A DNA stretch of 10,235 nucleotides from Planctomycetota bacterium (GTDB taxonomy: Bacteria; Planctomycetota; Planctomycetia; Isosphaerales; Isosphaeraceae), in NCBI GenBank assembly GCA_021818605.1, contig JAKAUH010000705.1:1-10235 (forward strand), read 5' to 3'. The notes beneath the pieces are model-generated. The model did no database searches, was not told the origin of the DNA, and worked only from the letters and a program-made list of their open reading frames with translations. Position 1 is the first letter of the stretch. The number at the start of each line of letters is the position of its first letter. This document shows positions 1 through 6,860 of the stretch, in pieces. A program made the position numbers and the translations under genes.

Positions 1-205
1 CTGGTGGAAGCAGCGAGGGACAGTATCACCTGGCTTGACGCTGATAGTAGGTATCACCCCGGCAAGGAAGATCCTCAAGTAGGTCAGGCTCTCAGCCTGA
101 CAATGAAGGCGTGTCAGGCTGAGAGCCTGACCGACTTTTCTGCCGGCGTAATAGTGAGGCGGCGATGGCGGCCTCGTCCCAGAAGAATTCTTGGATACTC
201 AAATT
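1..205. other. 5' intergenic stretch with no convincing gene
   Basis: No protein-like reading frame is supported here. One plus-strand frame is open from the window edge to 228, but its middle would translate the hairpin repeat at 83-131 and its end is an arginine-rich run that overlaps the next gene, so it is probably not coding. A second frame is open from the edge to a TAG at 78-80 and could be the last residues of an upstream gene; 26 codons are too few to judge. GTATCACC occurs twice (23-30 and 51-58). The DNA becomes clearly more A/T-rich at about 185-235, just before the three-gene cluster, which would suit a promoter, but I cannot point to a clean -35/-10 pair. Confidence 0.5.
83..131. 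repeat. Double-hairpin GTCAGGCT repeat
   Basis: Two perfect hairpins lie side by side. GTCAGGCT-CTC-AGCCTGAC (83-101) and GTCAGGCT-GAG-AGCCTGAC (113-131) each have an 8-bp stem and a 3-nt loop. The second is the exact reverse complement of the first, so the pair can also fold into one 19-bp stem around an 11-nt spacer (102-112). The 12 bases leading into it (79-90, GTAGGTCAGGCT) recur exactly at 6783-6794, at the start of another intergenic palindrome. That indicates a dispersed REP-like family rather than a gene-specific terminator, although in RNA it could still stop or stabilise an upstream transcript. Confidence 0.8.
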
Positions 206-397
206 ATGTGGATTTTCAACACGTTTGAAATGGTATGGTCGACGGCCGCGGCCTCGCCGCGGCTGTGGGCCTACCTGGATCCAGGGATGGGAAGCATCGT
301 CTTCCAGGTGCTCCTGGCCGGCGCGCTCAGCGCCTCGTTCTTCGTCAAGTCGTGGGCCCGGCAGGTGCGCGCGGCGCTGCCCTGGGCCCGAAAATGA
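206..397 (+). CDS. Small membrane protein with YLDPGMGS motif
   Basis: A 63-residue protein. After a short N-terminal stretch comes YLDPGMGS (about residues 23-30), then one hydrophobic helix (about 30-47) and a basic tail ending in ARK, which predicts a single-pass inner-membrane protein with the tail in the cytoplasm. Short proteins with a Y-L-D-P-G-x-G-S signature followed by one helix are common in bacteria, often near polysaccharide or envelope genes; I know of no established biochemical role. The start is uncertain: TTG at 191, ATG at 206 and ATG at 230 are all in frame and none has a strong ribosome binding site. 206 was chosen as the first ATG. Its stop overlaps the next start in an ATGA junction (394-397), so the two are probably translationally coupled. 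It may be a scaffold or partner of the enzymes encoded downstream (inference). Confidence 0.72.
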   Translation: MWIFNTFEMVWSTAAASPRLWAYLDPGMGSIVFQVLLAGALSASFFVKSWARQVRAALPWARK

Positions 398-1788
398 CCA
401 CGACGTGCAGCCTGGCAGAGGTGTCCTTTCGCGATCCCGCCGGGTTCGTGTACACCGAGGACGGCGACCTTCGCCGTCAGGTGAACCACGTCTATCGCGA
501 GCATTACGACCGGTTGATGACGTCCGGTCTCTACGACGAGCTCATCGACGAGCGGCTGCTGATTCCGCATGAGGAGATCGTTGCCGAGGGGCGCGAGCCG
601 TCGCTGGCGTACCGGGTGATCCGGCCCGAGCCGATCGGGCTGATCTCGTATCCATACGAATGGAGTTTCAGCGCGTTCCGGGATGCGGCGCTCGCGGCCC
701 TGGCCGTGCAGCGGAAGGCACTCGGGCGCGGGATGACGCTGAAGGATTGCAGCGCCTACAACCTGCAATTTCACCGCGGACGGCCGGTCTTCATCGACAC
801 GCTCTCGTTCGAGATCCATCGCGAAGGCGCGCCCTGGGCGGGCTACCGGCAGTTCTGCGAGCACTTCCTCGCCCCGCTGGCCCTGATGTCGCTGGTCGAT
901 GGCCGGCTGGGCCAGCTCGGCCGGACCAACATCGACGGCGTCCCGCTCGGCCTGGCGGCGCGGATGCTGCCGCTGTTATCCTGGCGGCGCTGGGGACTGG
1001 CGCTCCACCTGCACCTCCACGCCCGGTTCGGGCGGCGGACGGAGCAGGACGCGAGGGCCGCCGCGCCGGCCTCGACCAGGGCGATGGGCCGGAGTGCCAT
1101 GCTCGGGCTGATCGACAGCCTCGAGACGACCGTGCGAAAGCTCGCCTCCCGGCCGGTCGGCGGCGACTGGGCGTCGTACGATCGCGACCCGCCCTACACC
1201 CCGGAGGCATTCGCGAGCAAGGGGCGGCTGGTTGCCGAGATGCTGGGTCGGGTCCAGCCCGCGTCGGTCTGGGACCTCGGCGCCAACACCGGGCACTTCG
1301 GCCGGCTGGCCGCCGGGCTGGGGGCGTCGGTGACCGCCTTCGACGCCGACCCGGACTGCATCGAGGCGATGTACCTCGACGCGCGAAATCGCGGCGAGAC
1401 GCGGCTGCTTCCCCTGGTCCTCGACCTGTTCAACCCGAGCCCGGCGTCCGGCTGGATGAACCGCGAGCGGGTGTCGTTCTTCGACCGGAGGCAGCCCGAC
1501 CTGGTCATGGCGCTGGCGCTGGTGCACCACCTGGCGATCGCGGGCAACCAGCCGATGGCCAACATCGCCGCCTTCTTCCGACGCGTGGCCCCGCGGCTCC
1601 TGATCGAGTTCGTCCCCGAAACGGACCCCCAGGTGCGCCTGCTCGCCGCGCAGCGGTCGGGCGTGCACCACCCCTACGATCGCGAGACCTTCGAGCGATG
1701 CTTCAGCCAGCACTTCACGATCGACGCCTCGGAGCCGATCTCGGAGCGGGGGCGGATCCTCTACCTGCTCAGCCGCCGGGGCGACTGA
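394..1788 (+). CDS. Kinase-like domain fused to class I SAM-dependent methyltransferase
   Basis: A 464-residue protein without signal peptide or membrane helix, so probably cytoplasmic. The C-terminal half is a Rossmann methyltransferase: motif I VWDLGANTG (292-300; D294 and the glycines bind S-adenosylmethionine), an acidic end of strand 2 at AFDAD (D317), and a later DLVMALALVHHL stretch (369-380) typical of motif IV. The N-terminal half resembles the catalytic core of small-molecule kinases: LKDCSAYNLQF (117-127) reads like a degenerate D-x4-N catalytic loop and VFIDTLSFE (132-140) like the metal-binding aspartate strand. The arrangement and length recall NoeA-like methyltransferases, from memory only. 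The substrate is unknown; a glycan or lipid carrier is plausible given the neighbours. The frame stays open upstream to 235, but the start at 394 is preferred because of the ATGA overlap and because the upstream translation looks like shadow sequence. Confidence 0.85.
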   Translation: MTTTCSLAEVSFRDPAGFVYTEDGDLRRQVNHVYREHYDRLMTSGLYDELIDERLLIPHEEIVAEGREPSLAYRVIRPEPIGLISYPYEWSFSAFRDAALAALAVQRKALGRGMTLKDCSAYNLQFHRGRPVFIDTLSFEIHREGAPWAGYRQFCEHFLAPLALMSLVDGRLGQLGRTNIDGVPLGLAARMLPLLSWRRWGLALHLHLHARFGRRTEQDARAAAPASTRAMGRSAMLGLIDSLETTVRKLASRPVGGDWASYDRDPPYTPEAFASKGRLVAEMLGRVQPASVWDLGANTGHFGRLAAGLGASVTAFDADPDCIEAMYLDARNRGETRLLPLVLDLFNPSPASGWMNRERVSFFDRRQPDLVMALALVHHLAIAGNQPMANIAAFFRRVAPRLLIEFVPETDPQVRLLAAQRSGVHHPYDRETFERCFSQHFTIDASEPISERGRILYLLSRRGD

Positions 1789-1805
1789 GCCGCGGGACGG
1801 CCCGC

Positions 1806-3422
1806 GTGCCGATCTACCCTCCCCTGTTCGCGGCCTATCCGATCCTCGCCCTGTTCGCCCAGAACGCGAGCGAGGTCCGAACCGCCGAGCTGGTCCTCCT
1901 GCTGACGTTTGCCGTCGGAGTCGCCGCGACGGCCTGGCTGGTGCTCGGGCTGTTGCTGCGGTCCGCGGCGAAGGGCGCGCTCGTGACGGCCGCGGCGGTC
2001 GTGCCGTTCTACACCGTCGACCGTTTGATCGAGCCGGCCGAATCGCTGCTGACCGCGATCAAGGGGCTCTGGGTCCCGAAGAGCCGGACCGTCGTGGACC
2101 CGATCTGGATTGTGCTGCTCGAGCTGGTGCTGCTCGCCGGCTTCGCCTTCCTGGTGCGCCGGCTCGGCGACCTGTCGAGGACAACCCGGTTCCTCAACAT
2201 CCTGGCCGTCGTCGTCGTGGCGATCCCGCTGGCCCGGATCGCCACGGCCAAGGCGCCTGTCGCGTCGCGGCCCGCCCGGCAGGCCCGGCCGATGACCACG
2301 GCGGCGCCCTCCCAGGTCGCGCGCCGGCCGGATATCTATTACATCATCCTCGACGGCTACGCCCGCCAGGATGTGATGGCCTCGCATTTCGGCCTCGACA
2401 ACTCGGCGTTCCTGGACCACCTGCGGCAAAAGGGCTTCTACGTCGCCGGCCGTAGCACGTCCAACTACTGCCAGACTCCGCTCTCGCTCGCATCTTCGCT
2501 CAACGCGAGCTATCTCGACGAGATGGTCAAGGGCCTGGGCAACGACCAGACCGAGCTGTCCGACCTGATCGGCCGCAACGACGTCGTCGCGACCCTGAAG
2601 CCACATGGCTACGCGTTCGTGACGTTCGCGACCGGCTTCGAGCCGACCGAGCATCCCGAGGCCGACCGCTACCTCGCGCCCCGGGTGCACCTGTCGGAAT
2701 TCCAGCGGATGGTGGTCGACCAGACGCCGGCCCGGGTCGTCTGGCCCGATCCCCGGCGGCTGGATCCGTTCCAGCAGGCCCGCGAGCGGATTCTTTACCT
2801 GCTCGACCGGGTCCCCGAGGTCGCGCAGGACTCGAGGCCCACGTTCACCTTCGCGCACATCCTCTGCCCGCACCCGCCCATCATCTTCGGCGCCGAGGGG
2901 CAGGACGTCGCCCGGGTGCACGAATACGAGCAGTTCATGCTCTTCCAGGACGGCAAGGTCAACGGCCGGTTTCGCCACCCCGAGCGATTTCAGAAGGCGT
3001 ATCGCGACCAGGCGGCCTATATCACCGCGCGGGTGCAGCGGATGATCGACCGCATCCTGGCCGGGTCGCCCGAGCCGCCGATCATCATCGTCCAGTCGGA
3101 TCACGGCTCGGAGCTGAACCTCGACATGAAGAGCGTCGAGAACACCGACCTCCCCGAGCGAATGAGCATTCTGAACGCCTATTGCTTCCCCGGCGGCCGG
3201 TACGAGGGACTCCATCCCGGCATCACCCCCGTCAACTCATTCCGCGTTGTCCTCAACACGTTCTTCGGCGCTCATCTGCCGCTCCTGCCCGACCGCAGCT
3301 ACTTCTCCACCTGGCCCGAACCCTACCGATTCATCGACGTCACCAACGCCGTCCGGGAAGTCGATCGGCGTCCCGACCGGTCCATTCCGGTCGATTCCCG
3401 CCCGAATTCTCCCGATTCGTGA
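1806..3422 (+). CDS. Membrane-anchored sulfatase/phosphotransferase-fold enzyme
   Basis: A 538-residue protein. The first ~150 residues are mostly hydrophobic (candidate helices about 7-19, 29-52, 57-70, 99-118 and 129-147), followed by an Arg/Pro/Ala linker and a C-terminal alkaline-phosphatase-superfamily domain (~175-510) that should face the periplasm. Visible catalytic elements are PDIYYIILDGYA (metal-binding D183), NYCQTPLSLASSLN (probable nucleophile T224), HILCPHPP (H351, H356) and VQSDHGSE (D432, H433). The Cys-x-Pro-x-Arg signature of formylglycine sulfatases is absent, so an alkoxide nucleophile as in LtaS or phosphoethanolamine transferases is more likely. It may transfer or remove phospho-groups on an envelope glycan or lipid. 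The GTG start at 1806 was chosen because it is the first in-frame start after the preceding gene, with GGGACGG 6 nt upstream; the 17-bp gap implies one operon. Confidence 0.83.
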   Translation: MPIYPPLFAAYPILALFAQNASEVRTAELVLLLTFAVGVAATAWLVLGLLLRSAAKGALVTAAAVVPFYTVDRLIEPAESLLTAIKGLWVPKSRTVVDPIWIVLLELVLLAGFAFLVRRLGDLSRTTRFLNILAVVVVAIPLARIATAKAPVASRPARQARPMTTAAPSQVARRPDIYYIILDGYARQDVMASHFGLDNSAFLDHLRQKGFYVAGRSTSNYCQTPLSLASSLNASYLDEMVKGLGNDQTELSDLIGRNDVVATLKPHGYAFVTFATGFEPTEHPEADRYLAPRVHLSEFQRMVVDQTPARVVWPDPRRLDPFQQARERILYLLDRVPEVAQDSRPTFTFAHILCPHPPIIFGAEGQDVARVHEYEQFMLFQDGKVNGRFRHPERFQKAYRDQAAYITARVQRMIDRILAGSPEPPIIIVQSDHGSELNLDMKSVENTDLPERMSILNAYCFPGGRYEGLHPGITPVNSFRVVLNTFFGAHLPLLPDRSYFSTWPEPYRFIDVTNAVREVDRRPDRSIPVDSRPNSPDS

Positions 3423-3485
3423 AACAACCGGGGCTTCCGGGCACTATTATCTGATCAGAGGGCCTGGGCGGCGCCGTCGTGGCTG

Positions 3486-3522
3486 AGCCGCCCTCGGGCG
3501 GTTGCGGAATCGTTCCGTTTTT
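3486..3522 (+). terminator. Rho-independent terminator after the three-gene cluster
   Basis: Two hairpins in tandem end in a T-run. CCGCC-CTCG-GGCGG (3488-3501) is extended by A-T and G-T pairs at its base. CGGAA-TCG-TTCCG (3505-3517) is followed directly by TTTTT (3518-3522). It lies 64 bp past the sulfatase-fold gene and ahead of the next palindrome, so it probably ends transcription of the cluster. The second stem alone is short (5 bp); stacking with the first makes the call better. Confidence 0.6.
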
Positions 3523-3528
3523 AACAAG

Positions 3529-3588
3529 CCCTGACAGAATGGGGACTGGCTCCGCATCCTGGAGGTGGCTGTCCCCATCTTGTCAGGG
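3529..3588. repeat. CCCTGACA / ATGGGGAC palindromic repeat, complete copy
   Basis: An interrupted inverted repeat. CCCTGACA (3529-3536) pairs with TGTCAGGG (3581-3588), and ATGGGGAC (3539-3546) pairs with GTCCCCAT (3571-3578), leaving a 24-nt centre. The left 22 bases (3529-3550) are identical to 6861-6882 in another intergenic gap. Palindromes with GGGGAC...GTCCCC arms resemble REP-like elements that are scattered in many genomes. It ends 17 bp before the monooxygenase start codon, so it falls in that gene's leader or promoter region and could influence its expression. Confidence 0.8.
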
Positions 3589-3605
3589 ACTCCGAGGGCT
3601 GTGTG

Positions 3606-5033
3606 ATGGTTAGCTTGATGAGTCTCGCGCGGCGATGGGGAGCCGGCGTGGCCTGGCTGGCCGCGGTGGCGATGCTCGGGATTGGGACCTCGACCCGCGC
3701 CGACGAGGCACCCACCTATCACCGCGACATCCTCCCGATCCTCCAGAAGAACTGCCAGGAATGCCACCACCCGGGGCAGGTTGCGCCGTTCTCGCTGCTG
3801 GATTACACACAGGCCCGGAAGCGGGCCGACGACATCGCGGCGGTGACCGAGCAGCGGATCATGCCGCCCTGGCACGCGTCGACGGCCGAGGGCGGGCCGT
3901 TCCGCGGAGTGCGCGTGCTGGCCGAGAAGGAGATCAAGGTGCTGGCCGACTGGGCCGAGGCCGGCGCGCCCGAGGGGAATCCGAAGGACGCCCCGCCGCC
4001 GCGGACCTGGCACTCCGAATGGGCGCTCGGGCCGCCGGACCTGGTCCTCAAGGTTGCCGAACCGTTCACGCTGGGCGCCTCGGGGCCCGACGAGTACCGG
4101 GTGTTCGCGATCCCCTCGGGGCTGACCCAGGGACACTGGATCGCCGCGGTGGATTTCAAGCCGGGCAACCCCCGGGTCGTGCACCACATCCTGGCGGCCT
4201 ATGACGTCTCGGGCACCGCTCGCAAGCTCGACGCCGCCGACAGCGGACCGGGCTACGCAAGTTCCGGCGGCGGTTATGGCCGCTTGCCGAACGGCTTGCC
4301 GTTCCTGCCTGCCGGCCAGCTCTGGGGCTGGGCGCCCGGCCGGAGGCCGTTCTGGTCGCCCGAGGGAACCGCCCGCGCCCTGCCCGCCGGTGCCGACGTG
4401 CTGCTGCAGGTCCACTATCACAAGAGCGGCAAGCCCGAGACCGACGCCAGCACGATCGGCCTGTACTTCGCCCGCGGCCCGGTCGACAAGCAGATCCGCT
4501 CGGGTGTCGTGCTGCCGCCGCGCCCGAGCCTCTTCGGCCGGCCCGAGTTGCGAATCCCGCCCGGCGAGCCGAGGCACGAGGTCAAGGGCGCGATGACGAT
4601 CCGCCAGGACTCGCACCTGCTGGGGGTTTTTCCGCACATGCACCTGCTCGGCCGCGACTTCCGCCTGACCGCCGTCCGGCCGGATGGCTCGCGCCAGACC
4701 TTGATCCGTGTCGACGACTGGGACTTCAACTGGCAGACCCTCTACGAGTTCGAGAAGGCCGTCGCTCTGCCAAAGGGGACCCGGATCGAGATGGTCGCCC
4801 ACTTCGACAACTCGCCGGGCAACCTGCACAATCCCAGCCGGCCGCCGATCGAGGTCCGCTGGGGCGAGGAGACGACGGACGAGATGTGCATCGGCTTCCT
4901 GCACCTCACCCGCGACTCCGAGCACCTGAACAACCGCCCGCCGACCGCCCCGCGCCGGTTGTTCACCGCCCGCCGAGGCGCCGCCGCCCTCGAGGAAGAA
5001 CCCGGCGACCACCCCGACCGGGGCCAGAAATGA
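3606..5033 (+). CDS. Exported cytochrome c / PHM-like copper type II monooxygenase
   Basis: A 475-residue protein with a Sec signal (basic MSLARRW, hydrophobic 13-27, likely cut after TRA at ~32). A cytochrome c domain follows, with haem site CQECH (50-54) and a candidate axial methionine in IMPPW (M86). Residues ~145-440 match the two-copper fold of peptidylglycine hydroxylating monooxygenase: H193/H194 and H270 for one copper, H344 and H346 (FPHMH) plus M427 (TDEMC) for the other. All six copper ligands appear present. Such enzymes insert one oxygen atom using an electron donor; the fused haem could supply the electrons (inference). The substrate is unknown. ATG 3606 is chosen over GTG 3603 because GAGGG (3594-3598) is ideally 7 nt upstream. 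The last ~35 residues are low-complexity. The gene stands alone and is convergent with the permease gene. Confidence 0.87.
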   Translation: MVSLMSLARRWGAGVAWLAAVAMLGIGTSTRADEAPTYHRDILPILQKNCQECHHPGQVAPFSLLDYTQARKRADDIAAVTEQRIMPPWHASTAEGGPFRGVRVLAEKEIKVLADWAEAGAPEGNPKDAPPPRTWHSEWALGPPDLVLKVAEPFTLGASGPDEYRVFAIPSGLTQGHWIAAVDFKPGNPRVVHHILAAYDVSGTARKLDAADSGPGYASSGGGYGRLPNGLPFLPAGQLWGWAPGRRPFWSPEGTARALPAGADVLLQVHYHKSGKPETDASTIGLYFARGPVDKQIRSGVVLPPRPSLFGRPELRIPPGEPRHEVKGAMTIRQDSHLLGVFPHMHLLGRDFRLTAVRPDGSRQTLIRVDDWDFNWQTLYEFEKAVALPKGTRIEMVAHFDNSPGNLHNPSRPPIEVRWGEETTDEMCIGFLHLTRDSEHLNNRPPTAPRRLFTARRGAAALEEEPGDHPDRGQK

Positions 5034-5080
5034 GGCCGTCGCGATGGGCGGACGGGGCAGCCTTGGAGTCTCGGAATTCA

Positions 5081-5192
5081 CCACCAAAAACACGAAAAAA
5101 GCACGAAAGATGGGATGGGTTGGGGACCCCACTCGCCACTTGCGGTCGGCTCGATTGGTCCTCTTTTTCGTGGGATTTCGTGTTTTTCGTGG
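5081..5192. repeat. Inverted CACGAAA repeat pair between convergent genes
   Basis: The left arm, 5081-5109, starts CCACCAAAAACACGAAA. The right arm, 5164-5192, read on the minus strand starts CCACGAAAAACACGAAA. The 29-base arms agree at all but a handful of positions and are separated by 54 bases. The A-rich arms stand out from the G/C-rich surroundings. The element sits between the 3' ends of the copper monooxygenase gene (+) and the permease gene (-), where a folded arm pair with T-runs on either strand could act as a bidirectional terminator. Near-identical CACGAAA-type runs are, as I recall, dispersed in planctomycete genomes. The rest of the 5034-5255 gap shows nothing else recognisable. 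Confidence 0.7.
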
Positions 5193-5255
5193 TTCCTCTT
5201 CTGGGCGGATTGCCGTCGGGACGGGTCGGTGGTTTCGACCTCGTCCTGGTCGCCC

Positions 5256-6743
5256 TCACGACCGACCCGGCGACCCGGGTGTCCGGCGGAAGAACCAGTA
5301 CGCCGGCACGCCCGCCGCGATGATCCCCAGCCCGGCGAGCGACGGGACGCGGCTCTCCGCGTCGACCAGCATGTTGCCGAGGAGCAGCAGCACCGAGGCC
5401 ACGAAGATCAACGGCGTCACGGGATAGCCGATGGTCCGATAAGGCCGCGGCAGCTCCGGCCGCCGCGCCCGCAGCACAAACACCGACGCGATCGCCAGCA
5501 GGTAAAAGATCGACGCGCCGAAGACGACGTAGGTATAGAGCACGTCGTACAACGGCGTCTGGTTGAGCTTCTTCCACGCAGCCACCAGGAACCCAGGCAG
5601 GACCGACGCGCGGTCGTCCGGCGGCACCATGATCAGGAACGTACCGGCGACGATCAGCAGACTCGCCCAGACCGCCTGCGCGACGATCGCGTTGGCGGGC
5701 GTCTGGAATCTCGGGTGCACCCGGCAGAGCGACGCCGGGAACAGCCCGTCGCGCGCCATCGCGAAATAGGCCCGCGGGCCCGCCAGCGCGTTGCCGTTGA
5801 GCGCGATGAACGTCGAGCACATGACCAGCAGCGAGATCCCGATCACGCCCGGCCGGCCCAGTAGATGGTCGCAATACACCGCGGCCACCGCGCGCTCAAA
5901 ATGCTCGGCGCTGCCCACCGATTGCTTCACCTCGTCCATCGGCAGCACGTAGTGATAGGCCAGCGTCATCCCCAGATAGGCGGCGATCAATACGACCATG
6001 CCGACGATCAGCGCCCGCGGGATGTTCCGGCCCGGGTCGCGGATCTCCTCGGCCAGCGGTGTGACGTTCGTCCAGCCGTCGTAGGCCCAGAGCACGCTCA
6101 CCATCGCCGCCATCATGCCCTGAAAGATCGCCGAGGGACTCTGCGAGACCGGCCAGAACGGCGCCAGGTTGGCCGTGGACCCGCCGCCCACGAGGAACGG
6201 CAGCGTGATCAACGTCGCAACGCCGCCGACCTTCAGGGCGGTGCCGAACACCTGGAGTGTCCCGCCGCGCCGGGCGCCCAGCACATTCACCGTGGCGACC
6301 ACGGCGATCGCCGCGATCGCCGCGCCCGACTGCCACACCTTGCCCGGAACCCCCGCGGGCGGCTCGACCACGTGCGCAAAATACTGGCCGAACGCCGCGG
6401 CCAGGGTCGCCATCGACCCGCTGCGCACCACCAGGAACTCGACCCAGCCGAACAGGAACGCCGGCAGCGGCCCATACGCCGCGCGGAGGAACACATACAG
6501 ACCCCCGGCGTGCGGCAGCATCGCGCCCAGCTCGGCGAGCGTCAGCGCCCCCGCGCCGCTGAAGAGGCCCCCCAGCCCCCAGACCACAATGATCCCCGCC
6601 AGAAACGGGACGTTCCCGGCCACCTTCGCGGCGACCAGAAAGATCCCCGACCCGATCACCGACCCCACCACCGCCGAGAACGCCGCCGCCGGGCCCAGCA
6701 CCCGCGGCAACGTGGTCTTCGGCTCTTCATCAATGAGGCTCAT
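5256..6743 (-). CDS. APC-superfamily amino acid permease
   Basis: A 495-residue integral membrane protein with about 12 hydrophobic segments, the usual length for APC amino acid transporters. The first helix has VGSVIGSGIF (26-35), the glycine-rich break that binds the substrate's amino and carboxyl groups in this fold. YDGWTNVTPLAEEIRDP (221-237) covers helix 6 and the following loop, and RPYRTIGYPVTPLIFV (433-448) is a typical late motif of the LAT-like branch. It should import or exchange amino acids across the cytoplasmic membrane; the substrate cannot be read from sequence. GGAG lies 8 nt before the ATG on the minus strand, which supports the start. The upstream neighbour on the same strand is an exported peptidase, which suggests peptide hydrolysis followed by uptake, but 201 bp with two repeats lie between. 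The gene is convergent with the copper monooxygenase gene. Confidence 0.9.
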   Translation of the reverse strand: MSLIDEEPKTTLPRVLGPAAAFSAVVGSVIGSGIFLVAAKVAGNVPFLAGIIVVWGLGGLFSGAGALTLAELGAMLPHAGGLYVFLRAAYGPLPAFLFGWVEFLVVRSGSMATLAAAFGQYFAHVVEPPAGVPGKVWQSGAAIAAIAVVATVNVLGARRGGTLQVFGTALKVGGVATLITLPFLVGGGSTANLAPFWPVSQSPSAIFQGMMAAMVSVLWAYDGWTNVTPLAEEIRDPGRNIPRALIVGMVVLIAAYLGMTLAYHYVLPMDEVKQSVGSAEHFERAVAAVYCDHLLGRPGVIGISLLVMCSTFIALNGNALAGPRAYFAMARDGLFPASLCRVHPRFQTPANAIVAQAVWASLLIVAGTFLIMVPPDDRASVLPGFLVAAWKKLNQTPLYDVLYTYVVFGASIFYLLAIASVFVLRARRPELPRPYRTIGYPVTPLIFVASVLLLLGNMLVDAESRVPSLAGLGIIAAGVPAYWFFRRTPGSPGRS

Positions 6744-6786
6744 CCGGGAGTCTCCGATCGTCGGGATTGGAATCGGTCAGTCGTAG

Positions 6787-6857
6787 GTCAGGCTTTCCAG
6801 CCGGACTCCGGTCCGAACGGGACGGTACGGGACGGTGTCCGGCTGGGAATGCTTGAC
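6787..6857. repeat. GTCAGGCT-family inverted repeat, degenerate copy
   Basis: The left arm GTCAGGCTTTCCAGCCGGAC (6787-6806) and the right arm at 6837-6857 are near-perfect reverse complements, with two or three differences and one extra base. Between them are a small GGAC-TCCG-GTCC hairpin and a tandem pair of ACGGGACGGT (6817-6826 and 6827-6836). The lead-in GTAGGTCAGGCT (6783-6794) is identical to 79-90, so this belongs to the same family as 83-131. It lies just upstream of the permease start on the minus strand and could be transcribed in its leader. Confidence 0.72.
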
Positions 6858-6860
6858 AGG

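Noticed and set aside
4..228. Small plus-strand frame at the window start
   Set aside because: It would translate the double-hairpin repeat and overlap the next gene; no protein-like features.
660..1805. Long open frame upstream of, and in frame with, the sulfatase-fold gene
   Set aside because: It runs through the methyltransferase gene in another frame; the translation is Arg/Ala/Pro/Gly-rich with no motifs, a usual by-product of high GC. The membrane protein sequence begins at 1806.
1761..3215. Long minus-strand open frame opposite the sulfatase-fold gene
   Set aside because: The translation is Arg/Asp/Gly/His/Val-rich without domains, while the plus strand carries clear catalytic motifs and helices.
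3447..5132. Long minus-strand open frame opposite the copper monooxygenase gene
   Set aside because: Antisense to a gene with intact haem and copper motifs, and it runs through a palindromic repeat; compositional shadow.
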